Positions 34,133 to 42,917 of a stretch of DNA of 64,000 nucleotides are shown here, one piece after another. The translations under genes were made by a program, and so were the position numbers. This stretch comes from Xanthomonas arboricola pv. juglandis. GTDB taxonomy: Bacteria > Pseudomonadota > Gammaproteobacteria > Xanthomonadales > Xanthomonadaceae. Numbering within the stretch: position 1 is the first letter of the stretch; each line of letters opens with the position of its first letter. The stretch lies in NCBI RefSeq assembly GCF_001013475.1, contig NZ_JZEF01000004.1, forward strand, positions 310,001-374,000. Direction: 5' to 3'. The notes beneath the pieces are model-generated. The model had not been told where the DNA came from, ran no database searches, and worked only from the letters and a program-made list of their open reading frames with translations.

Positions 34133-35212
34133 ATGCGCAAGATCGTGCACGTGGACATGGATGCGTTCTACGCGTCCGTGGAGCAACGTGACGATCCATC
34201 GCTGCGCGGCAAGCCGGTGGTGGTGGCCTGGCGCGGTGCGCGCTCGGTGGTGTGCGCGGCCTCGTACGAGGCGCGCACCTATGGCATCCGTTCGGCCATG
34301 CCGGCGCTGCGTGCCGAGCGCCTGTGTCCGGATGCGGTGTTCGTGCCGCCGGATTTTGCGCGCTACAAGGCGGTGTCGCGGCAGGTACGCGAGATCTTCC
34401 ATCGCCACACCGATCTGGTCGAGCCGCTGTCCCTGGACGAGGCCTATCTGGATGTCACGCAAGCCAAGACCGGCATGCAGCTGGCCACCGAAATCGCGCA
34501 ACTGATCCGCAGCCAGATCCGCGAAGAAACCCAGCTCACCGCATCGGCCGGCATCGCACCGAACAAGTTCCTGGCCAAGATCGCCTCGGACTGGCGCAAG
34601 CCCGACGGGCAGTTCGTCATCGCGCCCAGTCGTGTCGATGCGTTCCTGCTGCCGCTGCCGGTCAACCGCATTCCCGGCGTGGGCAAGGTGATGGATGGCA
34701 AGTTGGCGGCGTTGGGGATCGTCACCGTCAGCGATCTGCGGCTGCGCCCCCTGGAAGAATTGCAGGCGCATTTCGGCAGCTTCGGGCAGAGCCTGTACCG
34801 CCGCGCACGTGGCATCGACGAGCGCCCGGTCGAGCCGGATCAGGAGGTGCAATCGGTGTCCTCGGAAGATACCTTCAGCGAGGACATCGCGCTGGAGGCA
34901 CTGGATCCGCACATCCTGCGCCTGGCCGAAAAGACCTGGCTGGCCACGCGCCGCACCGAGCGTATCGGGCGCACCGTGGTTCTCAAGTTGAAGACCTCCA
35001 ACTTCCGCATCCTGACCCGCTCGTACACGCCAGATCAGCCGCCGGCCTCGCTGGAGGCATTGGCGGAGATCGCGCTGGCGCTGACCCGGCGCGTGGAGTT
35101 GCCCGACGACACGCGCTATCGCCTGGTCGGGGTGGGATTGAGCGGTTTCAGTGACGCGGAAGAGGGCGCAGTGCAGGGCGAGTTGTTCGGCGACATGCCG
35201 CCGGCGCAGTGA
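34133..35212 (+). CDS. dinB: DNA polymerase IV (Y-family)
   Basis: Error-prone lesion-bypass polymerase. The 359-residue product has catalytic carboxylates in HVDMDAFYASVE and SLDEAYLDV, and the HhH-like NRIPGVGKVMDGKLAALGI segment. It ends QGELFGDM, a plausible beta-clamp contact. The ATG at 34133 gives the family N-terminus (MRKIVHVDMD); another ATG 33 bp upstream is in frame and cannot be excluded. Confidence 0.95.
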   Translation: MRKIVHVDMDAFYASVEQRDDPSLRGKPVVVAWRGARSVVCAASYEARTYGIRSAMPALRAERLCPDAVFVPPDFARYKAVSRQVREIFHRHTDLVEPLSLDEAYLDVTQAKTGMQLATEIAQLIRSQIREETQLTASAGIAPNKFLAKIASDWRKPDGQFVIAPSRVDAFLLPLPVNRIPGVGKVMDGKLAALGIVTVSDLRLRPLEELQAHFGSFGQSLYRRARGIDERPVEPDQEVQSVSSEDTFSEDIALEALDPHILRLAEKTWLATRRTERIGRTVVLKLKTSNFRILTRSYTPDQPPASLEALAEIALALTRRVELPDDTRYRLVGVGLSGFSDAEEGAVQGELFGDMPPAQ

Positions 35213-35394
35213 GTGCGATGCATCATGCCTGCGTTGCGGCGGCGGTGGCGTGTTGCGTGCAGCGATGACTGCAGCCGCCTGCGTATCAGCACCTGCATCG
35301 ACGCTCGCATCGGAAAGCCGCATCGCGCCACGGCGACATGTCCTGAATCCGGCAGCTCGTAAACTGCAGTCCGCTCCCCAACGAGGCCGTGTGC

Positions 35395-36045
35395 ATGTTT
35401 CCGTATCCGCTGGTGATCTTCGACCTGGATGGCACGCTGGTGGACAGCGCACCCAATATCGCCGAAGCGCTCAACGCCACCTTGCAAGAACTTGGGCTGC
35501 AGCAGTTCAGCGAGGCGACGATCCGCAGCTGGATCGGTGAAGGCGTGCACGTACTGCTTGCCACCGCCTTGCGCGAAGCCGGCGGCACCCACGATGCCGA
35601 TACCGAGATGCCGGTGATGATGCGTCACTACCAAGCCTGCCTGCTGCACAACCCGCAGCTGTATCCCGGTGTTGCCGAGGCATTGGCAGGCCTGCGCGAG
35701 GCCGGCGCCACGCTGGCGCTGTGCACCAACAAGCCCGCGCGCTTCATCGCGCCGCTGCTGGAGCATCTGGGCATCGCCGCACATTTCAGCAGCGTGCTCG
35801 GTGGCGATTCGCTGCCGCAGCGCAAGCCCGATGCGGCGCCGCTGCTGCACCTGGCCAGGCAGTTCCGGCACACCCCGCAGCGGTGTCTGATGGTCGGCGA
35901 TTCGGCCACCGATGCGGCCGCTGCAAACGCCGCCGCAATGCCGCTGGCGATGGTGCGTTACGGTTATCTGCGCGGCTTCGATGTGCAGAGCGCCGGCGCG
36001 GTGGCCATTGTCGATGACATGCGGCAATTGCTTGTGTTGGAGTGA
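35395..36045 (+). CDS. gph: Phosphoglycolate phosphatase (HAD family)
   Basis: A 216-residue HAD phosphatase that removes 2-phosphoglycolate. Motif I is FDLDGTLVDS (nucleophile Asp10), motif II CTNKP, motif III lysine in QRKPDAAP, and motif IV MVGDSATDAAAA. GAGG at 35383 supports the ATG at 35395; an in-frame GTG lies 6 bp upstream. It may act on other sugar phosphates, as substrate range varies in this family. Confidence 0.9.
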   Translation: MFPYPLVIFDLDGTLVDSAPNIAEALNATLQELGLQQFSEATIRSWIGEGVHVLLATALREAGGTHDADTEMPVMMRHYQACLLHNPQLYPGVAEALAGLREAGATLALCTNKPARFIAPLLEHLGIAAHFSSVLGGDSLPQRKPDAAPLLHLARQFRHTPQRCLMVGDSATDAAAANAAAMPLAMVRYGYLRGFDVQSAGAVAIVDDMRQLLVLE

Positions 36046-36423
36046 GGCGCGCGGTGGTACCGGAGGTGCAGGCGTCGTCCACAAGGCTGTGCAGCAACCA
36101 GCATCGCCGTCCGCTGGCGGCATTTGCCGCCTTGAATGAAGGTCTTTCGCGCGCCGGCCGCATTGTCGGCCAGCTGCCGCGCACCGCCTCCGGTCCGTGC
36201 GCGTCATCGGTGAGGCATGCGCCACCCGAAGCTGCAGCGCCCACCCGCGGCCATGCCGGCGCAGTTCTTCGATTTGAGAATGAATCGCATCTGTGTAGAA
36301 TGCGCGGACAAGCTTGACTGCGTCAGCACCGCGCACGTACGTGCTACGCCTGCTGCATGCATCACCCCACCGTGTCACCTCAAGCCTTCGCCAGAGGTCC
36401 GTCTCCTGTCGAGAGGTTTGAGA
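36046..36423 (+). other. Upstream region of the siderophore receptor gene
   Basis: 378 bp without a supported gene; the 91-codon frame at 36042 has no domain or ribosome site. It contains a possible iron-repressor site near 36274 and must hold the promoter of the downstream receptor gene. The rest shows nothing recognisable. Confidence 0.55.
36272..36290 (+). promoter_or_regulatory. Possible Fur box
   Basis: The sequence TTTGAGAATGAATCGCATC resembles the 7-1-7 Fur pattern TGATAAT-n-ATTATCA (left half TGAGAAT good, right half AATCGCA poor). It lies about 135 bp ahead of the start of a siderophore-type receptor, where iron control is expected. The match is partial. Confidence 0.35.
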
Positions 36424-38691
36424 ATGTCCGCATCACGCCCGTCATGGATGTCTGCGCCTGCACGTCGTCCAGTGTTGTCCCGCCGTCAGCTGGTGCTGGC
36501 CATTGCGGTCGGTTGCGGCAGCTGCATTTGCAGCGCATCTGCCGAAGACGCTGCAACCGAGCCGCAGTCGCTGGACACCGTGCACGTCACCGCCGCGCAG
36601 ATCGCACGCCAGGCCCTGGGTTCATCGGTGATCACCGCCGAAGACATCGAACGGCGTCCTCCGGTCAACGATCTGTCGCAGTTGCTGCGTACCATGCCGG
36701 GCGTCAATCTCACCGGCAACAGCGCCTCCGGCCAGTACGGTAACAATCGCCAGATCGATCTGCGCGGCATGGGCCCGGAAAACACGCTGATTCTGGTCGA
36801 TGGCAAGCCGGTGGGATCGCGTGATGCGGTGCGCATGGGCCGTAGCGGCGAGCGCAATACGCGCGGCGACACCAACTGGGTGCCCGCCGAGGCGGTGGAG
36901 CGCATCGAGGTGCTGCGTGGCCCGGCCGCGGCACGTTACGGCTCCGGTGCCTCCGGCGGCGTGGTCAACATCATCACCAAGAAGCCGACCGGTGATCTGA
37001 CCGGCTCGATGAGCGTGTTCGGTCTGGTGCCGCAGCACGGCGCCGAAGGCGGCGGCCAGCGTGCGGGCTTCCAGCTCAGCGGGCCGTTGACCGATACGTT
37101 CTCGTTCCGTCTCTACGGCAATCTCAACAAGACCGATCCGGATTCGCTGGATCTCAATCGCCGCTTTGCCAGCAGTGCCGCGGCGGTGCCACCGGCCGGG
37201 CGCGAGGGCGTGCGCAACAAGGACATCAACGGCCTGCTGCGCTGGGATCCGACGCAAGGCCAGGTGATCGAACTCGATGCCGGCTTCAGCCGTCAGGGCA
37301 ACCTGTATGCCGGCGATCGCGCCGTCAGCGCCGATGGCCTGGCCGGTGCGGATCTGGGCGCATTGTTCGGCAGCGAAACCAACACCATGATCCGCCGCAC
37401 CGCCTCGCTGACCCATCGCGGTACCTGGGCGCTCGGCACCTCGCGCCTCACAGCCGCCTATGAAGGCACCGACAATACCCGTCTCAACGAAGGCCTGGCC
37501 GGCGGGCCGGAAGGCTCCATTGCCGCCAGCCTGCTCGATTCCACTGCCACGCTCGACAATCTCAATATCGACGGCGAGTTCAACATGCCGCTGCAGGCCT
37601 GGGCCGAGCAGGTGCTGACGGTGGGCTTCGAGCGTCGCCAGAGCCGCCTCAGCGATGCGTATTCGGTGTCGCAGACGGTAAGCGCCGGCGGTGGCTTTCC
37701 CGGTCTTGCCGACGGTACGCGCAGTCCGCGCAGCGAGGCCACGCTCAGCGCGGTGTATCTGGAAGACAACATCTACGCCAGCGAGCGGCTGACGCTGACG
37801 CCAGGTGTGCGACTGGATCACCACAGCCAGTTCGGCAACAACTTCAGTCCCAGTCTCAACGTGCAGTACAAACTCAGCGAAGACTGGTTGCTCAAGGGCG
37901 GTATCGCGCGCGCCTTCAAGGCGCCCAACCTGTACCAGTCCAACGCCAATTATCTGTATTACACGCGCGGCAATGGCTGCCCGGTGCTGTTTCCCAGTCT
38001 CGGCTCGGGCTGCTACATCCAGGGCAACGACGATCTCGATCCGGAGACCAGCATCAACAAGGAGATCGGCATCGAGTGGGCACCGCAAACCGGTCACCAC
38101 GCCTCGCTGACGTACTTCCATAACGCCTACGACAACAAGATCGTCGCCGGCATGACGCCGGTCGGTATCACCGCCGACCGGCGTGGGCAGGTATTCCAGT
38201 GGACCAATGCATCGCAAGCGATCGTGCAGGGTGTGGAAGGCAATCTCACGTTGCCGCTGCTGGGCGAGCAGGGCCGCGAGCTGAAGTGGAACACCAATGT
38301 CACCTACATGATCGAGAACAAGAACACCGCGACCGATCAGCCGCTGTCGGTGATCCCGGAATATACGGTCAACACCACGCTGGATTGGCAACCGACCCAG
38401 GCCCTGTCGCTGCTGTTCACCGGTACCTTCTACGGCAAGCAGGAATCGGCCACGCAATCGAGCACCAGCGGCGGCGCCATCGCCCCCGACTCGCGCGACC
38501 CCTATGACCTGTGGGGCGTCAGTGCGCGTTATCGCATCACCCGCAAGGTCAGCGTGGGCGTCGGTGTGGACAATCTGTTCGACACCCGTCTGTTCCGCGA
38601 AGGCACCAACAACACCGGCGGCGCGGCGGGTGCAGCCACCTACAACGAACCCGGTCGTGCGTACTGGGCGAGCTTGAGCTTCGGTTTCTGA
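36424..38691 (+). CDS. TonB-dependent siderophore receptor (FepA/PirA/BfeA type)
   Basis: A 755-residue outer-membrane receptor for ferric catecholate-type siderophores. It has a signal region with SRRQLVLAIAVG (about 31-50) and a TonB-box-like LDTVHVTA. The plug domain contains LRTMPGVNL, LRGMGPENTLILVDGK and GVVNIITKK, and a 22-strand barrel ends in Phe (YWASLSFGF). Similarity to FepA/IroN is supported by the RNTRGDTNWVPAEAVERIEV stretch and by the esterase gene that follows. The start at 36424 follows GAGAGG; the open frame upstream is not supported. Confidence 0.88.
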   Translation: MSASRPSWMSAPARRPVLSRRQLVLAIAVGCGSCICSASAEDAATEPQSLDTVHVTAAQIARQALGSSVITAEDIERRPPVNDLSQLLRTMPGVNLTGNSASGQYGNNRQIDLRGMGPENTLILVDGKPVGSRDAVRMGRSGERNTRGDTNWVPAEAVERIEVLRGPAAARYGSGASGGVVNIITKKPTGDLTGSMSVFGLVPQHGAEGGGQRAGFQLSGPLTDTFSFRLYGNLNKTDPDSLDLNRRFASSAAAVPPAGREGVRNKDINGLLRWDPTQGQVIELDAGFSRQGNLYAGDRAVSADGLAGADLGALFGSETNTMIRRTASLTHRGTWALGTSRLTAAYEGTDNTRLNEGLAGGPEGSIAASLLDSTATLDNLNIDGEFNMPLQAWAEQVLTVGFERRQSRLSDAYSVSQTVSAGGGFPGLADGTRSPRSEATLSAVYLEDNIYASERLTLTPGVRLDHHSQFGNNFSPSLNVQYKLSEDWLLKGGIARAFKAPNLYQSNANYLYYTRGNGCPVLFPSLGSGCYIQGNDDLDPETSINKEIGIEWAPQTGHHASLTYFHNAYDNKIVAGMTPVGITADRRGQVFQWTNASQAIVQGVEGNLTLPLLGEQGRELKWNTNVTYMIENKNTATDQPLSVIPEYTVNTTLDWQPTQALSLLFTGTFYGKQESATQSSTSGGAIAPDSRDPYDLWGVSARYRITRKVSVGVGVDNLFDTRLFREGTNNTGGAAGAATYNEPGRAYWASLSFGF

Positions 38692-38743
38692 CCGCGATGC
38701 GGCGCCGCGTGCAAACGCGTGCGGAGGATGAGGAGGGTATGCA

Positions 38744-39697
38744 GTGACGCGATACTATGCTTGGTGGCGTGCGTGTGCCGGTGTGCTGATGTGGATCGTC
38801 GGTACTGTGCCCGCGATCGCACAGCCGGATCTGAGCCGCACGATCGGCAGCACCGTCGCCGATCGTCCCAGTACCTCGTATGTCTTCAGCGCGTTGCGCC
38901 TGGACTCGGCCGATGGCCAACGCCATTACCGCGTGCGGATTGCCAGGCCCAAGGCCGGGCCGCCGGCTGCGGGGTATCCGGTGGTGTATCTGCTGGATGG
39001 CAATGCGGCATTGATGGACCTGGATGAGCGCCTGCTGGACAGCCTGTCCACGCACGGCGATGCGCCGGTGCTGGTGTTCATCGCCGACGACAGTGCGCTG
39101 CGCATCGATGCGGTGGGACGCAGCCTGGATTTCACGCCTGCGCGCTTCGGCGACGGTCGGGTAGAAACCGATCCGCTCGATCCGCAGCGCATAACCGGCG
39201 GTGCGGCGGCGTTCGCGCAGCTGATCGCAACAGCCATTCGCCCACAGGTGGAAGCGCGCGTGGCGGTGGATCGTCAGCGGCAGACGCTCTGGGGCCATTC
39301 GTATGGCGGGCTGTTCGTGCTGCAGGTGTTATTGACGCAGCCGCAGCTGTTCCAGCACTACGTCGCAGTCGATCCGTCGCTGTGGTGGGGCGATGGATTT
39401 CTCGTCCAGCAGGCGCGGCGTGTGGTCGACCATGCCCAGGAGGTTTCGGCAGACACGCCGCAATCCGAGCGTCGCCTGACGCTGATGGCGGGCGAGGGCG
39501 GACCAACGGCGAACAATGCAAAACCGCATCGTCCGGGGCGGCCGCGTGCAGATCCACATGCCGCACAACACCTCGTTGCACTGCTGTCGTCGTTACCCGG
39601 CCTTACCGCCGAATACCGACTGCTGCCAGGCCTCAGCCATGGCCAGACGTTGGGCGCATCGCTCGCGCCGACGTTGCGAGATGCAGCGACGCGTTGA
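38744..39697 (+). CDS. Periplasmic alpha/beta-hydrolase, IroE/Fes-like siderophore esterase
   Basis: A 317-residue exported hydrolase (N-terminal hydrophobic segment about 5-25, ending AIAQ). The nucleophile serine lies in GHSYGG near residue 186, the fold is the Fes/IroE esterase type (YPVVYLLDGNAAL, VAVDPSLWW), and the catalytic histidine is probably in GLSHG. Such enzymes linearise catecholate trilactones. It is 52 bp after the receptor gene, so uptake and hydrolysis of one siderophore are likely coupled. Confidence 0.83.
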   Translation: MTRYYAWWRACAGVLMWIVGTVPAIAQPDLSRTIGSTVADRPSTSYVFSALRLDSADGQRHYRVRIARPKAGPPAAGYPVVYLLDGNAALMDLDERLLDSLSTHGDAPVLVFIADDSALRIDAVGRSLDFTPARFGDGRVETDPLDPQRITGGAAAFAQLIATAIRPQVEARVAVDRQRQTLWGHSYGGLFVLQVLLTQPQLFQHYVAVDPSLWWGDGFLVQQARRVVDHAQEVSADTPQSERRLTLMAGEGGPTANNAKPHRPGRPRADPHAAQHLVALLSSLPGLTAEYRLLPGLSHGQTLGASLAPTLRDAATR

Positions 39698-39815
39698 TGA
39701 CGCTCCATCAAACCAGCGATCGAAGACAAACCGCTCTGGACATCAACCATCGCGCCGTTACTGATCGCAGCGCTATCGCCGCGCGCATGCAGCGACGGCA
39801 ACTCGGCGCAGGCGC

Positions 39816-40208
39816 TCAATCGTCGCGCGTCTCGCTCAGGTCCGCCGCGTCGTCGGCAGCCTCGATCATGTCGCCATGCGTGTCGTCGTTGTCGGCGCGT
39901 GCGTAGTGCACGGTTTCCACCGGCCCGACGACCGCGCGGCCGCGCACCGGCAACAGCGCACTGACCGCTTCGTATTCGGCCAGCAAGGCATGCCGGCGCG
40001 CTTCCGGTACGTCCTGCCAATGGCAGTCGGTCAACGCGCCTTCCAGCGAATACAGCAGGTTGAGGCTGGGCTTGAAGCCGGCACGGCGCACTTTGACGAA
40101 TGCGCCCACCGCGCCCACCGCCTGCAGGTCCTGCTGCGTGCGCAAGCCGACCTGGCGCAGCCACGCCGCACTTTTCGGGCCGATGTTGCGCAGCCGTTCG
40201 GTGGTCAC
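39816..40208 (-). CDS. TfoX C-terminal domain protein
   Basis: A 130-residue protein with the helix-hairpin-helix-like TfoX-C domain (LRNIGPKSAAWLRQVGLRT, then FVKVRRAGFKPSLNLLYSLEGAL near residues 37-60) and an acidic tail (about 108-130). The N-terminal TfoX domain is missing, so it is a stand-alone TfoX-C protein; a DNA-uptake role is not established. Its start overlaps the stop codon of the upstream methionine sulfoxide reductase gene by 4 bp. Confidence 0.82.
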   Translation of the reverse strand: MTTERLRNIGPKSAAWLRQVGLRTQQDLQAVGAVGAFVKVRRAGFKPSLNLLYSLEGALTDCHWQDVPEARRHALLAEYEAVSALLPVRGRAVVGPVETVHYARADNDDTHGDMIEAADDAADLSETRDD

Positions 40209-40687
40209 GTCAACGCGCCGACGAAAACCTGCGCAATGGCTTCCAGGCCGCGTTGATCGTCGGCGTCGAAGCGATCCAGCTCCGGGCTGTCCAGATCCAG
40301 CACGCCGATCAGCGCATCGCCCTTGACCAGCGGGATTACCAGCTCCGAGCGCGACGCCGAATCGCAGGCGATATGCCCGGGGAAGGCGTCCACGTCGGCA
40401 ATGCGCTGACTATGCCGGGTGCTGGCGGCCGCGCCGCACACACCCTTGTCCAGCGGAATGCGCACGCAGGCCGGCAGGCCCTGGAACGGCCCTACCACCA
40501 GCTCGCGGCCGTCGTAGAAATAGAAGCCAGCCCAGTTGAGCGACGGTAGCGAATTGAAGATCAGCGCAGCCAGGTTGGCGGCATTGGCGATCCGATCCGG
40601 CTCCCCGTGCACCAATGCCTGGGCCTGGGCGGTGAGCTGGGCGTATTGTTCCGGCTTGCTGCCGGTCAGCGAAGAGGTGGCGAACAT
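40205..40687 (-). CDS. msrC: Free methionine-(R)-sulfoxide reductase (GAF domain)
   Basis: A 160-residue single GAF-domain enzyme that reduces free Met-R-sulfoxide. The three cysteines of the family are present, in PACVRI, GVCGAAA and HIACDSAS. The length and the LNWAGFYFYD/ELVVGPFQG segments match fRMsr. It is the first gene of a two-gene overlapping unit with the TfoX-C protein and is divergent from bioD. Confidence 0.93.
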   Translation of the reverse strand: MFATSSLTGSKPEQYAQLTAQAQALVHGEPDRIANAANLAALIFNSLPSLNWAGFYFYDGRELVVGPFQGLPACVRIPLDKGVCGAAASTRHSQRIADVDAFPGHIACDSASRSELVIPLVKGDALIGVLDLDSPELDRFDADDQRGLEAIAQVFVGALT

Positions 40688-40804
40688 GGCCGGAGTTTAG
40701 CAGCGGCCATCCGCAGCGGCATGGCGACTCAGCCGCGCGTCCGGATCCGCACGCTATGCTGCGCGCCCTTACGGCAACCGCGGCGCGGCCGCAGGAACAC
40801 ACGC

Positions 40805-41479
40805 ATGCAGCTCCCGGCGTTGTATGTCACCGGCACCGACACCGGCATCGGCAAGACCATGGCCAGTACCGCGCTGCTGCACGCACTACGCGCGCAAGGC
40901 CACACGGCGGTGGGCATGAAGCCGGTGGCCAGCGGCTGCGAACGCACCCCGCAGGGCTGGCGCAACGAGGACGCGCTGGCGCTGCAGACCGCCAGTGCCC
41001 CGCAACCCGATTACGCCACCCTCAATCCCTATGCCTTGCCGGCACCGCTGGCGCCGGAACTGGCCGCCGCCGAGGTCGGGGTGACCCTGTCGCTGGAGCC
41101 GATCGCCTCGGCCTTCGCGCAGTTGCGCGCGCAGGCCGAGGTGGTGGTGGTGGAAGGGGTCGGCGGCTGGGCCGCGCCATTGAGCGCCGACCTGGACCAG
41201 GCCGATCTGGTCCGCGCACTCGCGCTGCCCGTCGTGCTGGTGGTCGGCATCCGGCTGGGCTGCATCAATCACGCTCGCCTGACCGCCGCGGCGATCGCCG
41301 CCGACGGGCTGGACTGCATCGGCTGGATTGCCAATGAGGTGGACCCGCAGATGGAGCGCATCGAGGAGAACATCGGCATGCTGCGCCAGCGCTTGGCGAT
41401 GCCGTGCTGGGGCCGCATCGCCTGGCGGCCGGGCGCCGATGCCGCAGCGCAGTCGCTGGGCCTGCACGTGCCGGTCTGA
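40805..41479 (+). CDS. bioD: Dethiobiotin synthetase
   Basis: ATP-dependent ring closure of DAPA to dethiobiotin in biotin synthesis. The 224-residue product has the P-loop TGTDTGIGKT (residues 9-18), the substrate lysine in GMKPVASG, the EGVGGWAAPL loop and NEVDP. The ATG at 40805 gives the family N-terminus. No other bio gene is adjacent. Other open frames at 40607 and 40756 are extension and shadow. Confidence 0.96.
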   Translation: MQLPALYVTGTDTGIGKTMASTALLHALRAQGHTAVGMKPVASGCERTPQGWRNEDALALQTASAPQPDYATLNPYALPAPLAPELAAAEVGVTLSLEPIASAFAQLRAQAEVVVVEGVGGWAAPLSADLDQADLVRALALPVVLVVGIRLGCINHARLTAAAIAADGLDCIGWIANEVDPQMERIEENIGMLRQRLAMPCWGRIAWRPGADAAAQSLGLHVPV

Positions 41480-41667
41480 ATGACATGGGACATCTGGCGA
41501 CCGCGTAACTGCTGCGCGATGCGCTCGGCTACCAGGATCCCCAGACGCTGTTCGAAGCTTGCGCGCAGTGCGGCACTCGCACTGCGTCCCGGCGTTTTCC
41601 AGGGCATGCCTGCGCAACGCCGCCATACCGCCGGTCGAATTGGCAGCACGCGCAATGCGCAGACAAT

Positions 41668-41701
41668 AAAAAAGCCCGACAGAGGGAGGGATCTGTCGGG
41701 C
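41668..41701 (-). terminator. Intrinsic terminator of the phasin gene
   Basis: A perfect 10-bp stem (TCTGTCGGGC with GCCCGACAGA, 41692-41701 and 41674-41683) with an 8-nt loop is followed on the minus strand by TTTTTTATTG. It lies 55 bp downstream of the phasin stop codon. Confidence 0.9.
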
Positions 41702-41755
41702 CGGATTGCATGGGGGGAGGGACCCATGCAAAGACGCTGAATTTTTTGTTGGCGG

Positions 41756-42118
41756 TTACGTGCGCCGGGTCTTGCCTTTGGCGGCCTGCTCGTTGTTGGC
41801 CTCGAACTGCTGCTTGGCCAGTTGGCCGAGCGCATCGGATGCCTTCAATCCCAGTCCGACCATTTCGTGATTCACCGAGGCCAGACGTTCCAGGTTGTCG
41901 CGGGCCAGTTGCAACCCCTTCGGCCAGAGCGTCTGGTAGGCGCCCAGGTCGCGGGCCTGGGCAAATTCACCGAAGAAGCTGGTGGTCGCACTGACGTTGC
42001 GTTCGAGCGTCTTCAGCTGCAGGCCAAACGCGTTTTCAGCGTGTTCCATCGCCAACTGGTTGGCGCGTGCCGCTGCGGAAGCGAAGCTGTTGAAGCCGTT
42101 TTCGAACTGCGCCGACAT
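41756..42118 (-). CDS. Phasin family protein
   Basis: A 120-residue, mostly helical protein of the granule-binding phasin type. It has FNSFASAAARANQLAMEHAENAFGLQ-like amphipathic helices at residues 8-45 and ends with a basic Ala/Lys/Arg tail (KGKTRRT). It has no signal peptide. The start at 42118 has an AAGGGG ribosome site. Phasins normally coat polyhydroxyalkanoate granules; no PHA synthase gene is present in this window, so the role here is inferred from the family. Confidence 0.83.
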   Translation of the reverse strand: MSAQFENGFNSFASAAARANQLAMEHAENAFGLQLKTLERNVSATTSFFGEFAQARDLGAYQTLWPKGLQLARDNLERLASVNHEMVGLGLKASDALGQLAKQQFEANNEQAAKGKTRRT

Positions 42119-42261
42119 TGCGAACCCCTTGGGGAAGGCTGTGACCGTTGTTGCGTTGCAGCATACGCGGATATTGCTGCGATGCAACACGTTTGCTGAA
42201 AGTTTCCAAAACCGTCTGCAAAGCCTTTTGAAATCAATCCATTATCCATGCCGCAGAAATG

Positions 42262-42288
42262 GCAAGGCCGCCCTGGCGGCGGCCTTGC
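42262..42288 (-). terminator. Terminator hairpin of queD
   Basis: An 11-bp perfect stem (GCAAGGCCGCC with GGCGGCCTTGC) and 5-nt loop, 23 bp downstream of the queD stop codon. On the minus strand it is followed by CATTTCTG, a weak T-run. Confidence 0.75.
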
Positions 42289-42310
42289 GTCACATGACTG
42301 CGCTGCGCGA

Positions 42311-42673
42311 TCAGCCGCGATAGCGGCAGCCGGAGGTGCAGGTTTCGTGCACCACGATCTCGCTTAGCTGCGGCAGCGCCGGCTTGAGCTGGTTCCAGAT
42401 CCAGATCGCCAGCCGCTCGCTGGTCGGGTTTTCCAGTCCCTCGATATCGTTGAGGTAATGGTGGTCCAGGCGGTCGTAGATCGGTTGGAAGGCGGCCTTG
42501 ATGTCGCCGAAATCCATGATCCAGCCGGTCTGCGCGCCGGGTTCGCCGCTGACATGCAGCTCGACCCGGAACGAATGGCCGTGCAGGCGGGCGCACTTGT
42601 GGCCGGGCGGCACATTGGGAAGCCGATGCGCGGCTTCGAGCGTAAAGACTTTGAAGATATCCATACGCGACAT
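42311..42673 (-). CDS. queD: 6-carboxytetrahydropterin synthase QueD
   Basis: Second step of queuosine/7-deazaguanine synthesis. The 120-residue product has the zinc ligands His16 (AAHRL), His31 and His33 (LHGHSF), the catalytic Cys27 and the WIMDFGDIK and LDHHYLN segments. The start at 42673 could also be the ATG 9 bp downstream (MDIFKVF). It is a single gene with its own terminator. Confidence 0.94.
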   Translation of the reverse strand: MSRMDIFKVFTLEAAHRLPNVPPGHKCARLHGHSFRVELHVSGEPGAQTGWIMDFGDIKAAFQPIYDRLDHHYLNDIEGLENPTSERLAIWIWNQLKPALPQLSEIVVHETCTSGCRYRG

Positions 42674-42917
42674 TGTAAGTGCGCCGATGCCTGCCGGGCT
42701 GACCTGTCGCGGCGGCCCAGCGCATCTGGGTCCTCGCGTGGCACCACGGCATGCGAGGGCCGCGTCGCGCTGGAGCGCCGCCTGGCCGCACGCGGTCCGA
42801 TGCGCGTCCTACCGCGTCCGGCCAGCGACGTGTGTCACCGCGCGTCATATCTCTATGCAGATCTGTAATTTTTGTTAATCGATTGCGCATGGCCCACTGC
42901 AAAACCCCCATTCATGG

